DNA from: Clostridiales bacterium | Lineage (GTDB): Bacteria > Bacillota > Clostridia > Christensenellales > CAG-314 | Length of the DNA stretch: 64,000 nt | Direction: 5' to 3' | Assembly: GCA_022508375.1 (NCBI GenBank) | Contig: JAFLVJ010000005.1 | Span: forward strand, 1 to 64,000 | Shown here: positions 1 to 9,401 of the stretch, piece by piece | How the letters are laid out: each line of letters opens with the position of its first letter | Numbering within the stretch: the first letter of the stretch is position 1 | The notes under the pieces: model-generated | Databases searched by the model: none | What the model saw: the letters and a program-made list of their open reading frames with translations, nothing else | Told to the model about the DNA's origin: nothing | Translations under genes and position numbers: made by a program

Positions 1-18
1 ACAGGCAAACGTGTAGTT

Positions 19-92
19 TGGAGCGGGTGATGGGAATCGGACCCACGCGACCAGCTTGGAAGGCTGGGATTCTACCATTGAACTACACCCGC
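19..92 (-). tRNA. tRNA-Gly (anticodon TCC)
   Basis: Read on the minus strand, this folds as a complete tRNA. The 5' arm GCGGGTG pairs with the 3' acceptor arm, the anticodon stem CCAGC/GCTGG encloses loop CTTCCAA with anticodon TCC (Gly), and a T-arm with GGTCCGATTCCC is present. The discriminator base is U and an encoded CCA follows (positions 19-21). Nothing in the sequence suggests a pseudogene. Confidence 0.95.
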
Positions 93-178
93 ACTTCAAC
101 AGCCTCTTTATTATAGCGTACAAGGCGCAAACTGTCAACGATTTTATAACAATTTTTACAACAAAAATTGTACGCAGT

Positions 179-1381
179 CTATAGGCGATTTTCTTTGAAT
201 AGTTTTATAAGAAGATTCTCATTACCGGAGAATTTAATTACTTGCACTATTGTGAACCCGTCATCATCTTTTTCACCTGTATCAACGTTTTCACCCGGTT
301 TGAAGTAACTTCCCGTACCATCTTCCTGCTTGTTTAGTTTCAAATACAAATCATTGAAGAAATTGCCGATTCGATCCAAAGTGTCAAACTGTTGATAAAA
401 AGCGAAGTAATTGCTTCGTTCTTGCCATATTCCCTCATCGATTTGTGCGTAAAGTTGCTTGTATGTTTCGTATGAATTGGGATATGAATTGACAATTTCA
501 AGAGCATCCCAAATATGATACACCAGCGCACCATATCTCAAATAAGGATTGTCGCTCGTCAAACAAATATATGATGCGACCAAATTTGCCTCGTATTCAC
601 GCATGACACCTTTTCCGTGAGCAAGCTCGTGTGCCAACGTATGAGGAAAGTACATGTTGCGAACTTCGTATCCATTGACGTTTGCTTCGCCAAACGGGGC
701 AAAAAACACTCCAGTAATGCCCATTTCACTCATGATCGTCTTGTTGATGATTTTCTTACCACGCGGTGTATAAGACGAAAAATAGTTACTTTCCAGTCGT
801 TTGTATTCCTCTGCAAGCATATTGGATACTTCGCGGAAAGTATAAGGATATATTATATTACCGTCGGCGTCATGATCCGTTGCACGGTAGTCGGCATTAA
901 CCTGATTTATAATTTTTTCTGCAAGGGAGACTGCCTCATCAAAAGTTAGATCGTCACCGCTATACTCACTGTACACTTCTGTCGGCAATTCATCTCTGCC
1001 ATACGAAAATGACGCTGTTGCAGTGTAAATATTCAAAAAAGTAAATACAGATAGCGTAACTATAAGCGCTGCGCTAAGCAATGAACGCCACTTGTGCTTT
1101 GCAAGAAACACAATTTCCAACACGACAAAAACAATTGCGCCGACAATTACCACTATCAAAAACAATTCATAAAGGCTGAACGGTAACCAGCCAAACAGGT
1201 TGCCAAAAATAAAAATCCAAGCTCGCGAAAAAGTTCTGGCAAAAAACTCACAAACCGTTTGTGAATTTTTAAGCAAAATCATAACAACAAAAAGCAAAAC
1301 CAGTACGCCAAGTATAATCAGACGTCGTATGGTTGTTCTCTTGAAATTATTAGTTTTCGCTTTTTGACGTTTCAAATTCAA
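179..1381 (-). CDS. DUF3810-type membrane zinc metallopeptidase
   Basis: A 400-residue membrane protein. The N-terminal part holds hydrophobic segments at about residues 20-38, 66-94 and 101-123. The soluble C-terminal half carries the zincin motif HELAH at 251-255, followed by Glu residues at 262-264 that could be the third metal ligand (GVMREYEAN). This matches the DUF3810 family, whose members are predicted membrane-anchored metalloproteases of unknown substrate. The start is a TTG preceded by GGAGAA about 8 nt upstream. It lies 50 bp downstream of hemZ on the same strand. Family assignment is from motif and layout; the physiological role is unknown. Confidence 0.75.
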   Translation of the reverse strand: MNLKRQKAKTNNFKRTTIRRLIILGVLVLLFVVMILLKNSQTVCEFFARTFSRAWIFIFGNLFGWLPFSLYELFLIVVIVGAIVFVVLEIVFLAKHKWRSLLSAALIVTLSVFTFLNIYTATASFSYGRDELPTEVYSEYSGDDLTFDEAVSLAEKIINQVNADYRATDHDADGNIIYPYTFREVSNMLAEEYKRLESNYFSSYTPRGKKIINKTIMSEMGITGVFFAPFGEANVNGYEVRNMYFPHTLAHELAHGKGVMREYEANLVASYICLTSDNPYLRYGALVYHIWDALEIVNSYPNSYETYKQLYAQIDEGIWQERSNYFAFYQQFDTLDRIGNFFNDLYLKLNKQEDGTGSYFKPGENVDTGEKDDDGFTIVQVIKFSGNENLLIKLFKENRL

Positions 1382-1431
1382 CTATGTTCTCCGTATGTTC
1401 TTACTTTAACTTGTATGAATCGTTTGTTTTA

Positions 1432-2832
1432 TTAGCTAAACAACTCAAACTTTTTTTTGAGATAATCTTCGTTACGCTCAATGTATGTTATTACGTCCTT
1501 GGCGTTGGCCGAGCGTTCTATACGGTTTTCGCCGGAAATTATTCGTTTAGAAATGGCATTTGTTCCGCAAGCAAGTATATCCGAAAACTCCTCCATGATA
1601 CCAATGTTGTACAAACAATGCGTACCGCTCTTACAATATCCGACGTTTTCAAGATTTTCGCTCATGTATTTCTGTCGGTACATGTAGTACGGCAGATATG
1701 ACGCTTCGTATAGTTTACTGCGCGAATACTCAACCATCTTGGATACATCCTGCGCACCTGCATAGTTCTGCTCTTTAAGAGCGCTACCATGCTTTAAAGC
1801 AAGGGTATGAATGGTTATATTATCGGGAGCAAGCACTATTGCACTGTCAACACTATTACAAAACATATCATACGTTTCAGTAGGTAGGCCTGCAATTAAA
1901 TCCATATTGATGGTAAAACAGTAGCGTTTAGCCAGTTCGTACTTGTCGTAGATTTCCTTAACTGTATGTTTACGCCCAATTACGTCCAAGACAGATTGAT
2001 TAAATGTTTGCGGATTTATAGAAATACGGTGTACACCGTGTTTGGCAAATACCTTCAGCTTGTCCTCATCGATTGTATCGGGACGTCCCGCCTCTACGGT
2101 AAATTCGACAGGATCGAAATCTATACATGACATTACTTCGTCAAGTTGCTTTGCAGTTAATGAAGTTGGCGTACCGCCACCAAGGTAAACGTTGTTGATA
2201 TGTATTCCCTTTTCCTTGGCAAAGCGTAGCGTTAGCTTGATATCCTGACACAGCGCAACGACGTACGGTTCAACATACTTCTTGAGCCGATCCAACTCTC
2301 CGCTTGTAAAGGAACAGTAACTGCAACGAGTTACACAAAACGGAATACCGACATACAGGTCGGCGCAACCGTCCTTGTGTTGCCTCAAACCGCTTTGAGT
2401 GTGTAAAATGTCAGCTACAAGCTGCGTTTTACTTAACGACACACCCAATACGTTTGTAAATGTTTCTTGCCAATCAAGCCCCTCACGGCGAAGTTGATCG
2501 GCAAGTTTTGTGGGACGTATTCCGGTCAGACTACCCCACGGCATTGTTTTACCGCATACTTTTACAAGCAAATTGTACGTAGCAATCTTGGCGTAACGTT
2601 TACGCAGTCGAATCATCTGCAATTCATTTACACCACTTACGTCAATACTTTGCTGTTCGACGCAACTATTGCACATAGCAACGTAATTAAAGACCGTTTC
2701 TTGTACAATATTTTCCACAACGCTAATACTTGCATCGCCTACATCATTGCATAACTCAACGTCGTCAAGAAACAACTTGACAACGTCGTGTATTTCTGTT
2801 GGATATGGAAAGTTGGTGTACAGTGTTCTCAT
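1432..2832 (-). CDS. hemZ: HemZ-like oxygen-independent coproporphyrinogen oxidase family radical SAM enzyme
   Basis: A 466-residue radical SAM protein. The cluster motif GIPFCVTRCSYCSF gives Cys166, Cys170 and Cys173 for the 4Fe-4S cluster, and GGGTPTSLT follows as the SAM-binding region. The roughly 160-residue N-terminal extension ahead of the radical SAM core is typical of HemZ (coproporphyrinogen dehydrogenase-like) rather than of HemN or HemW. No haem genes surround it, so true haem biosynthesis is not shown by context, and HemZ-family proteins are often annotated beyond their proven function. ATG start with no clear Shine-Dalgarno. It lies 44 bp downstream of relA, a neighbourhood seen in many Clostridia. 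Confidence 0.85.
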   Translation of the reverse strand: MRTLYTNFPYPTEIHDVVKLFLDDVELCNDVGDASISVVENIVQETVFNYVAMCNSCVEQQSIDVSGVNELQMIRLRKRYAKIATYNLLVKVCGKTMPWGSLTGIRPTKLADQLRREGLDWQETFTNVLGVSLSKTQLVADILHTQSGLRQHKDGCADLYVGIPFCVTRCSYCSFTSGELDRLKKYVEPYVVALCQDIKLTLRFAKEKGIHINNVYLGGGTPTSLTAKQLDEVMSCIDFDPVEFTVEAGRPDTIDEDKLKVFAKHGVHRISINPQTFNQSVLDVIGRKHTVKEIYDKYELAKRYCFTINMDLIAGLPTETYDMFCNSVDSAIVLAPDNITIHTLALKHGSALKEQNYAGAQDVSKMVEYSRSKLYEASYLPYYMYRQKYMSENLENVGYCKSGTHCLYNIGIMEEFSDILACGTNAISKRIISGENRIERSANAKDVITYIERNEDYLKKKFELFS

Positions 2833-2876
2833 TTTTTCGATATTTGTTAAGTACGTAGCGCTTGTTAATTCAAACC

Positions 2877-5066
2877 TTAGCCGTGAGTACGATATACGTT
2901 AATTACTGCAGGAATTGTCTGCAACCTATTCATAAGCTGATTAGTTTGATCGTGGTTGGATATTTCTACAGTGATGGTAGCTATTGCGTTACCCTGACGG
3001 TCTTTACGGGCGTTGATTGCGACAAAGGACAGCCCTTCGTTAGCAATGACTTTAGTAATATCAGCAAACACACCCCCCTTGTCTTCGGCAATAATTTCGA
3101 TAGTAACCGGGAAGGTGGTTTTGTCGCCCGTATTTACCCATTCAGCTTTTACAATACGTTCGGACTCCATATTTTTTAGCGTTGGGCAGTCAGCCCTGTG
3201 CACTATTACGCCTCTACCGCGCGAAATAAACCCGACAATCTCGTCGCCCGGAACGGGAGAGCAACAACGCGAAAAACGCACCAAAAGGTCGTCAACGCCT
3301 TTGATTATAACTGAATTTTCCTTGTTTCCCGTTTGCTGTTTTTTACGGGCGCTTTGTTGTGTTCTGATCCGCTCGTAAATAACCTTGTTGCTGGAAATAA
3401 GTTTGACAACAACTTGATTTAGCGAAAGACTGCCATAACCTACCGCTGCATACATTTCATCGACGTTCGCCAACATGTACCTATCGCAAGCCGCTTGAAT
3501 TGCTTCGGGGGTCATTAACTCAGCTGGGTTGATTCCGCGATGCTTAATCTCCCTTTCTATCATGGAGCGACCCATACGAATGTACTCGTCTTTCAGCTCA
3601 CGTTTGAAAAATTGACGTATCTTCGTTTTCGCGGATGCTGTTTTGACAATCTTTAACCAGTCGCGAGACGGTCCCTTGGCGTTGGGGTTAGTCATTACTT
3701 CAACCGTATCGCCTGTTGTAAGAACAGTATCAAGCGGAACGATTTTGTTATTTATCTTTATTCCAACGCACTTATTGCCAACCTGACTGTGAATAAGGTA
3801 TGCAAAGTCAAGCCCTGTAGATTCGGCAGGCAAGCTTTTTACGTCGCCGTTTGGTGTAAACACGTAAACTTCGTTGGTGTTGGAAATATCTCTACGGATA
3901 AGATCCAAAAATTCCGTACTGTCCTTTAAATCGTCATCGTAGGAAAGCACTTCCTTAACCCAGCTGAGGTTTTCGTCCATCGACGTTGCGCCCTTTACCC
4001 CCTCTTTATACTTCCAGTGCGCTGCGATACCGTATTCGGCTATCTTGTGCATTTCGTGAGTACGAATTTGCACTTCTATCGGATAAGTATGATTGTCCGT
4101 TTCAATAATAACCGTTGTATGCAAGGATTGATACATGTTCGGCTTGGGAACGGCTATATAATCCTTGAAACGTCCGGGCATTGGCTTCCAGCGGGCGTGA
4201 ATTGCCCCCAAAACGGCGTAACAGTCCTTGATTGTATCGACAATAACGCGCACCGCCGTAAGGTCGTAAACCTGGGCAAGCGTTTTATTTTGTCTGAGCA
4301 TTTTTTTGTAAATGGAGTAAAAATGCTTTGTTCTACCGTAGATATCGAAGTCTTCTATTTTGGCTTCGCGAAGTTCTTCTTTTACTTCTTCGATAAATGC
4401 GTCAACAATCTCTTGGCGAATGTTCTTTTTCAGAGCAATGCCTTCGGATATTTCCTGATAAGCGGCGTTATCCAGATACTTTAAACACAGGTCTTCCAGC
4501 TCGCTTTTGATGGATGAAATACCCAGTCTGCCCGCGATTGGCGCGAATATATCCAAAGTTTCCTTGGCAATAACCTGTTGCTTTTCGGGGGACAAATACA
4601 TCAAGGAACGCATGTTGTGCAGCCGGTCGGCAAGTTTGATGAGCATTACGCGAACGTCTTTTGCCATGGCGAAGAACATTTTGCGCATGTTTTCAGCCTG
4701 TTCTTCTTCCTTATTGTGAAATTGAATCTTGTCCAGCTTTGTTACGCCCGCTACCAAATCCGCAATTTCATCTCCGAATTTGCTTCGTATGTCACCGTCG
4801 GTAATGTAGGTATCTTCCACTGTATCGTGCAAAAGAGCAGCGCAAATGGTTGCAACGTCCAATCCCATGTCTATGAGAATGTCCGCTACAATTACCGGAT
4901 GCGTAATATACGGTCTGCCACTTGCGCGAAACTGTCCTTGATGCGCTTTATATGCCAGTTCGTAAGCGTCTCCGATTTGCCCCACTTCATGTGCGTGGTA
5001 GTAATGCTTTACCTTCGATAAAAAGTTATTTATCGTAATGTCGGCTTTTTCCTGTTCTGTATTCAT
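2877..5066 (-). CDS. relA: Bifunctional (p)ppGpp synthetase/hydrolase RelA/SpoT
   Basis: A 729-residue Rel enzyme that makes and degrades the stringent-response alarmone (p)ppGpp. Order of domains: an HD hydrolase domain (His56, and HDTVED at 80-85), the synthetase domain (about 240-350, with YDLTAVRVIV and the substrate region around PNMYQSLHTTV), a TGS domain beginning near EVYVFTPNGDV, and a C-terminal ACT domain ending in NVYRTHG. Both catalytic halves look intact, so a bifunctional enzyme is expected. Its ATG overlaps the end of recJ by 4 nt, implying translational coupling. Length is normal for the family. Confidence 0.97.
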   Translation of the reverse strand: MNTEQEKADITINNFLSKVKHYYHAHEVGQIGDAYELAYKAHQGQFRASGRPYITHPVIVADILIDMGLDVATICAALLHDTVEDTYITDGDIRSKFGDEIADLVAGVTKLDKIQFHNKEEEQAENMRKMFFAMAKDVRVMLIKLADRLHNMRSLMYLSPEKQQVIAKETLDIFAPIAGRLGISSIKSELEDLCLKYLDNAAYQEISEGIALKKNIRQEIVDAFIEEVKEELREAKIEDFDIYGRTKHFYSIYKKMLRQNKTLAQVYDLTAVRVIVDTIKDCYAVLGAIHARWKPMPGRFKDYIAVPKPNMYQSLHTTVIIETDNHTYPIEVQIRTHEMHKIAEYGIAAHWKYKEGVKGATSMDENLSWVKEVLSYDDDLKDSTEFLDLIRRDISNTNEVYVFTPNGDVKSLPAESTGLDFAYLIHSQVGNKCVGIKINNKIVPLDTVLTTGDTVEVMTNPNAKGPSRDWLKIVKTASAKTKIRQFFKRELKDEYIRMGRSMIEREIKHRGINPAELMTPEAIQAACDRYMLANVDEMYAAVGYGSLSLNQVVVKLISSNKVIYERIRTQQSARKKQQTGNKENSVIIKGVDDLLVRFSRCCSPVPGDEIVGFISRGRGVIVHRADCPTLKNMESERIVKAEWVNTGDKTTFPVTIEIIAEDKGGVFADITKVIANEGLSFVAINARKDRQGNAIATITVEISNHDQTNQLMNRLQTIPAVINVYRTHG

Positions 5067-7321
5067 TGTTCACCGCAACTTTTTTGAAATGTTCTAAAAA
5101 TAGACGAATTTGACAGATCCTGCTTGACAGACGTGTCAAACTTAACGCTGTAGTTATCAACAATGGCGATAAGCTTCAACTCCTCAAAGACCCGAAGCGC
5201 CACAACGTACTGCGCATACGACAAGGAATTTGCCAGATACTTATCGTAAACGCCCTTTATACTATCGAACTTGTCCTTGCGCTTCAATGCTTGATACACC
5301 TTCAAACAAACGTCCCGTGCAAGTTCAAGGTCATACAAATCGGAGTTGGCAGGTGTAACCTCGAAATATTTGGTACCGTGAGGAAGCTTTCTGACGATTC
5401 CTTTGCGGGAAAATGCAACAACGTTGGAATATCTGTCAAAACAGTAATTTCCAAGCGGGGAAACGACAACTGTTTTGTTTGCTACGCTGTTATCGAAGAA
5501 TACATCCACATAAAAGTCGGTCAAGTCATATTTGTCACAATATGCTAAATACGTTTCGTAGTCGTCAAAGGCAACAATTACGCTTTCCATTGCCAAAACT
5601 TTGTTGATGTCATGCACGTCATCAAACCGTATATCGTCCGTGACAAAGTTTTTGAGCAAATTTAAACGGTAAAACTCGTCAAAACATACCGAGTTGCACA
5701 ACGTAAAGTCTTCAATAATACCGCAAATCTTTTTGGAATAATTGTCAACTTCCAGCGAACACAGCAAGTCAACGTTTGCACCATTGCGAATAAAGGGCGC
5801 GTAAACGCCATATTTGAAAAAGCCCTTTACTTCCAATCCCCTAGACAGCGTTACGGATAAGTGAGCGTCATCCTTACCAAATGCATTGGCGAATTTCACA
5901 CTATCGGTTACACGGCAAATTATTTTGTCCTGAGGCAAAAGCGGCTGTAATTGCTGAGTGATATCCATTACTTCCGTTACGTCACAGTCATTGCCTAAAT
6001 CTATGTCGTAGTAGAAAACTTTTTCAAAAAGCGTTGCGTCAAGTGCTCCAAGCGCGCTTGCCATTGCTTGACGAAAGTCGTTTAAGCAATCCTTTGCAAC
6101 ACTAAAGCCCACAGACGCTTTGTGTCCGCCGTATCTTAATAAATGTTGCTTGCACTGTGTAAATAAGTCAAATAAATCCAGTGTTTCAATACCGCGCGCA
6201 GAACCTACGTATTCGTCGCCATCCAACGTCATAACAATTGCAGGCAATTTATACTTTTCCTTATAGCGCGAAGCCACAATTCCAAGCAATCCGTGTTGCC
6301 ATGTGTCGCTGTACAAAAACACCATTCTTTCACGGGCAATAGTTTTGGCGTTGCACATTTCGTCTGACTGAATGGTAATTTCATCCAAAATACGCTTGCG
6401 CTGATCGTTAAGCTCCAACAATTTGTTGATTTGTACGCTATCGGCTTTGTCGCGACATAGCAAGACTGACAAAGCAACTTGCGGCAAACCGACACGGCCT
6501 GCAGCATTGATTTTCGGTACGATTCGCATGGAAATATCATTTACGTTTAGCTCTGTCGAGCAATTGGACAGTTCGGCAAGCTTTTGAATACTTTTGTGTC
6601 CGCGGTTAGATAACCCTAACTTAACGATACTACGGTTTTCGTCCTGCATGGGCATGATATCGCCAATGGTGCCGATACAAGCCAAGTCACTATATTTAGC
6701 AGCGACTTCCCTACCGGCTAATGCTTCTACCAGTTTCCACGCCACTCCCGCTCCGGCAAGATACGGAAATGGATAGCCTAGCTTAGGATTTACGCAAATG
6801 CAATCGGGCAATACTTCGGGCAATTCGTGGTGATCGGTTACTATTACTTCCACTCCTAGCTCGTTTACAATCTTTTGCACTTCGGCGGCATTGGATATAC
6901 CGCAGTCAACGGTTATCAGCAAATCGTAAAAATTGTTTTCAAACGCGCGAAAGACATTTTCGGCGTGAAGTCCGTACCCTTCATCACGTGTGGGTATAAT
7001 TACATCATTATCCACGCCATTATCGGAAAAATACAACGACAGTATGCTTGCCGCCGTTAGTCCGTCGGCGTCGTAGTCTCCGTAGATTAGTACACTTCCA
7101 CCACAATCTATTACTTCGTTTATAGTATCGACAGCTTCGCGCATGTTAGACATCTCAAACGGAGAATGAAAAGTCAACTGTCCCGAAAAGTCGTCAAAAG
7201 TATCCTCGTTGATTCCACGTGCAGACAAGGCTTCCGCAATATGTTGCGAAAACCCTTTATCTATCAAAAATTCGACGCTTTTGACGTCCGCAGGCGGGCG
7301 TTTTACAAATCTGTTTTTCAT
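5063..7321 (-). CDS. recJ: Single-stranded-DNA-specific exonuclease RecJ
   Basis: A 752-residue DHH-superfamily 5'-3' ssDNA exonuclease used in recombination and repair. The metal-binding motif YGDYDADG lies at residues 80-87, a further motif TVDCGIS and the DHH motif (TDHHELP) follow, and the DHHA1 motif RYGGHKASVG sits in the middle. A long C-terminal extension with no motif I recognise makes up roughly the last 180 residues. It lies between the SecD-like gene and relA, the usual place in the clostridial sec-recJ-rel cluster. Confidence 0.95.
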   Translation of the reverse strand: MKNRFVKRPPADVKSVEFLIDKGFSQHIAEALSARGINEDTFDDFSGQLTFHSPFEMSNMREAVDTINEVIDCGGSVLIYGDYDADGLTAASILSLYFSDNGVDNDVIIPTRDEGYGLHAENVFRAFENNFYDLLITVDCGISNAAEVQKIVNELGVEVIVTDHHELPEVLPDCICVNPKLGYPFPYLAGAGVAWKLVEALAGREVAAKYSDLACIGTIGDIMPMQDENRSIVKLGLSNRGHKSIQKLAELSNCSTELNVNDISMRIVPKINAAGRVGLPQVALSVLLCRDKADSVQINKLLELNDQRKRILDEITIQSDEMCNAKTIARERMVFLYSDTWQHGLLGIVASRYKEKYKLPAIVMTLDGDEYVGSARGIETLDLFDLFTQCKQHLLRYGGHKASVGFSVAKDCLNDFRQAMASALGALDATLFEKVFYYDIDLGNDCDVTEVMDITQQLQPLLPQDKIICRVTDSVKFANAFGKDDAHLSVTLSRGLEVKGFFKYGVYAPFIRNGANVDLLCSLEVDNYSKKICGIIEDFTLCNSVCFDEFYRLNLLKNFVTDDIRFDDVHDINKVLAMESVIVAFDDYETYLAYCDKYDLTDFYVDVFFDNSVANKTVVVSPLGNYCFDRYSNVVAFSRKGIVRKLPHGTKYFEVTPANSDLYDLELARDVCLKVYQALKRKDKFDSIKGVYDKYLANSLSYAQYVVALRVFEELKLIAIVDNYSVKFDTSVKQDLSNSSIFRTFQKSCGEQ

Positions 7322-7339
7322 ACTTAAACAAATAGTATA

Positions 7340-7364
7340 ACAGCCTTCTAGTTTAGAAGGCTGT
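7340..7364 (-). terminator. Hairpin between SecD-like gene and recJ
   Basis: A perfect 11-bp stem ACAGCCTTCTA/TAGAAGGCTGT with a 3-nt loop. On the minus strand it is followed by TTATACTATTTG rather than a strong U-run. It may therefore be a weak or processing hairpin in an intercistronic space instead of a complete terminator. Confidence 0.5.
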
Positions 7365-7383
7365 GTGTTTCTTTTGATTTATG

Positions 7384-8670
7384 TTATTTTTTCGCTGGGC
7401 TTTTCTTGCCTTGTTTCTCATATGATGGTTCGCCAACCACAGCAAACAATCTGTTCATGCAGAATGTTACGAGGAATGACAACACTGCACCATAAACAAA
7501 TACGCATCCAAGCGGAGTGGTTACGATACTGGGAATTACCCAAAGGATAATGCCAAGTACAAGCAACGCGCCGTGAGCAATTAAACTGACAATCATCGTA
7601 TCCTTGAAAGCCGTGTGTTTAGCCCACGTGAAGGTTTTGCCTTCTGCCATTGCGGAACGAATCTTATCAAATACGTAAACCGTAAAGAAAGTCATGAAGC
7701 AGTAAGCCAACAGTGCGCCGATAGCAGCTGCAAGGTTGAATATTTCAATGTGAACAAGTCCTGCAAAGATTGTGAACAGAACTACCGCGCAAGCTTGCCA
7801 AACCATTGGAACAATACCAAGCACCTTATAACGAACGGCAAAGAACACAAGCGAAGCAAGAACTACAATTCCAAGAACAAGAAGATAAACCCAAGCGGTA
7901 TTATTTTCCTTTTCTACAAGTTTACCGTCAAGCGTCAACGTAGCGCCCAATGTATCGGTGTTAATGTAACTTGCAAGAACCTTTGCACTTTCCTTGCTTT
8001 GATCTACGTCATTAAAAGCGTAGGTTATTTGAAGTTCCGAACCGGTATAGTAAACCCAAGTGTTAACTTCACCGTCAACTGCGCAGGTGTAGGGAGTGCT
8101 TGTAACCAATTCATCGGCAGCAATCTTTGCACCGTCTTTAGTCAGTCTGACTCTGCAAACGTAAAGCGTCGTTTCGCCGTTGATATAACTTCTTACACTT
8201 GCGCGCTTGAAATGCTCATTGGACAAAACTACACTATCTTCCGAGTATGATGCGCTTGTATAGTTGGTGCTGAGAATTTCCACCTTACCGTTTACAAGAA
8301 TCTTGGAAAGAATATTTTTTGCGGAAGAATTAGCTTCATTGTTTGTTTTGGGGATAACTACCTTTACTAAGCCATCGTCTTTGTTATAATCGACCTTTAC
8401 GCCGTAGTAACCGTAGGCTTTTCTGAGACGGGCATTGATTATGCTTTGCGCGTCGAAAGATTCAACGTCCTCATCTAACTCTACCAGATACGTTGCCGTA
8501 ACAGTGTCGGTTAAAAGATTACTTTTTTGAATCAATCCAACGGGCGAATGATAAATGTTGTATTCACCGACAGCAAAATCGGGAATAAAGCTGAAAACGC
8601 CCAAAAACAGTGTAATCACGCATATCACGCTCAAAAGCACGATAGCAAGTATTTTTTTCGTCATTGTCAT
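7384..8670 (-). CDS. Divergent SecD-like membrane protein
   Basis: A 428-residue protein with one N-terminal membrane segment, a large extracytoplasmic domain (about 35-258) and five C-terminal membrane segments, the SecD layout. The soluble domain carries SecD-like features (LTKDGAKIAADEL, AVDGEV, and ESAKVLASYINT near its end). The fourth membrane segment aligns with SecD, but the conserved VDAN motif that carries the charged residue is replaced by FMTFFTVYV before FDKIRSAMAEGK (about 325-344). SecD normally assists protein export with SecF using the proton gradient; no secF is present in this locus. The ATG at 8670 is chosen because AAGGAGA lies just upstream; an in-frame ATG at 8706 lies further out and overlaps the promoter. 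Function is inferred from position and fold only. Confidence 0.7.
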   Translation of the reverse strand: MTMTKKILAIVLLSVICVITLFLGVFSFIPDFAVGEYNIYHSPVGLIQKSNLLTDTVTATYLVELDEDVESFDAQSIINARLRKAYGYYGVKVDYNKDDGLVKVVIPKTNNEANSSAKNILSKILVNGKVEILSTNYTSASYSEDSVVLSNEHFKRASVRSYINGETTLYVCRVRLTKDGAKIAADELVTSTPYTCAVDGEVNTWVYYTGSELQITYAFNDVDQSKESAKVLASYINTDTLGATLTLDGKLVEKENNTAWVYLLVLGIVVLASLVFFAVRYKVLGIVPMVWQACAVVLFTIFAGLVHIEIFNLAAAIGALLAYCFMTFFTVYVFDKIRSAMAEGKTFTWAKHTAFKDTMIVSLIAHGALLVLGIILWVIPSIVTTPLGCVFVYGAVLSFLVTFCMNRLFAVVGEPSYEKQGKKSPAKK

Positions 8671-8709
8671 AGTGAGTCTCCTTGACATTTTGCCTATTTT
8701 AACCACTAT

Positions 8710-8738
8710 ATTATAATAGTAGTTAACAAATTAGTCAA
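8710..8738 (-). promoter_or_regulatory. Sigma-A promoter of the SecD-like gene
   Basis: On the minus strand TTGACT, a 17-nt spacer and TATAAT, about 40 nt upstream of the ATG at 8670. This gives the SecD-like gene its own transcription start, separate from yajC. Confidence 0.75.
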
Positions 8739-8914
8739 TTGATTTTCAGTTTTTTTCGACAGTTTAAATTAAGTAAATGAAAATATATAAAATATAACAC
8801 TTATTTTAATATAATATCTTTTTAACTTATCAAAGCGTTGAATCTTAAAATATAACTAAAGATTACCTAAAAGACTGTAAAGTTAAGTCAAATACGAGTT
8901 TTTAATAGATAAAC

Positions 8915-8990
8915 CAAAAGGAAACAGCATGGATAATTGCTCTGCACTGTTTCCTTGCTCGGAGCGCATATCTCACGTTGTTTCCTTTTG
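8915..8990 (-). other. Structured intergenic element with three interchangeable stem arms
   Basis: The 320-bp gap between the TIGR04086 gene and the SecD-like gene is AT-rich and codes for nothing I recognise. It contains CAAAAGGAAACAG (8915-8927), CTGTTTCCTTG (8947-8957) and TGTTTCCTTTTG (8979-8990). The first arm can pair with either of the other two, giving mutually exclusive helices of 10 and 12 bp. On the minus strand it would lie at the 3' end of the yajC unit. Strand and function are inferred. Confidence 0.5.
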
Positions 8991-9026
8991 AATAAATTGT
9001 ATTTACAGGGATTAAAACTTTAGCAA

Positions 9027-9401
9027 CTATGCAGATCTACGGCTCTTGATGATACCGATTACTGCAGCAACAACCAAAGCTATAGCAAGGTCAAGTGCAA
9101 TCTGACCGATGTTGAACGATCCGCCCATGATAGCAAACAGTGCAAATGACAAAAGCCAAAATATTACCGCACCGATGAGTGACTTCAGCAAATATTTTTC
9201 GTCCTTAACCGATATTATGGTGCCTATTGCCACTGCAATAACCTTCAAAACCTGATTGATAATGGGCAGAATGTTGTTACCGATATTGCATAGTTTGGCA
9301 ATTAAAGCCAATACGAGCACTCCAATACAGGAGAACACCAACGACAATATACCTGCTTTCAACGACTGCAAAATAGTAGATTTTCTAACACTCGCTTCCA
9401 T
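9027..9401 (-). CDS. TIGR04086-family membrane protein (YrzE-like)
   Basis: A 124-residue protein with four hydrophobic segments (about 14-37, 43-64, 71-92 and 98-118), a short polar N-terminus and a basic tail (KSRRSA). Small four-helix proteins of this family (TIGR04086/DUF3792) commonly sit between yajC and secD in Clostridia, which is the position here. Their function is unknown. The ATG is 7 nt after GGAGG, and that GGAGG is the 3' arm of a terminator hairpin, so expression may be attenuated (see the hairpin at 9410-9438). Confidence 0.75.
   Translation of the reverse strand: MEASVRKSTILQSLKAGILSLVFSCIGVLVLALIAKLCNIGNNILPIINQVLKVIAVAIGTIISVKDEKYLLKSLIGAVIFWLLSFALFAIMGGSFNIGQIALDLAIALVVAAVIGIIKSRRSA

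Noticed and set aside
7615..8250. A 211-codon plus-strand frame opposite the SecD-like gene
   Set aside because: Lies wholly within a gene with a good promoter, start and fold; composition is that of a shadow frame.
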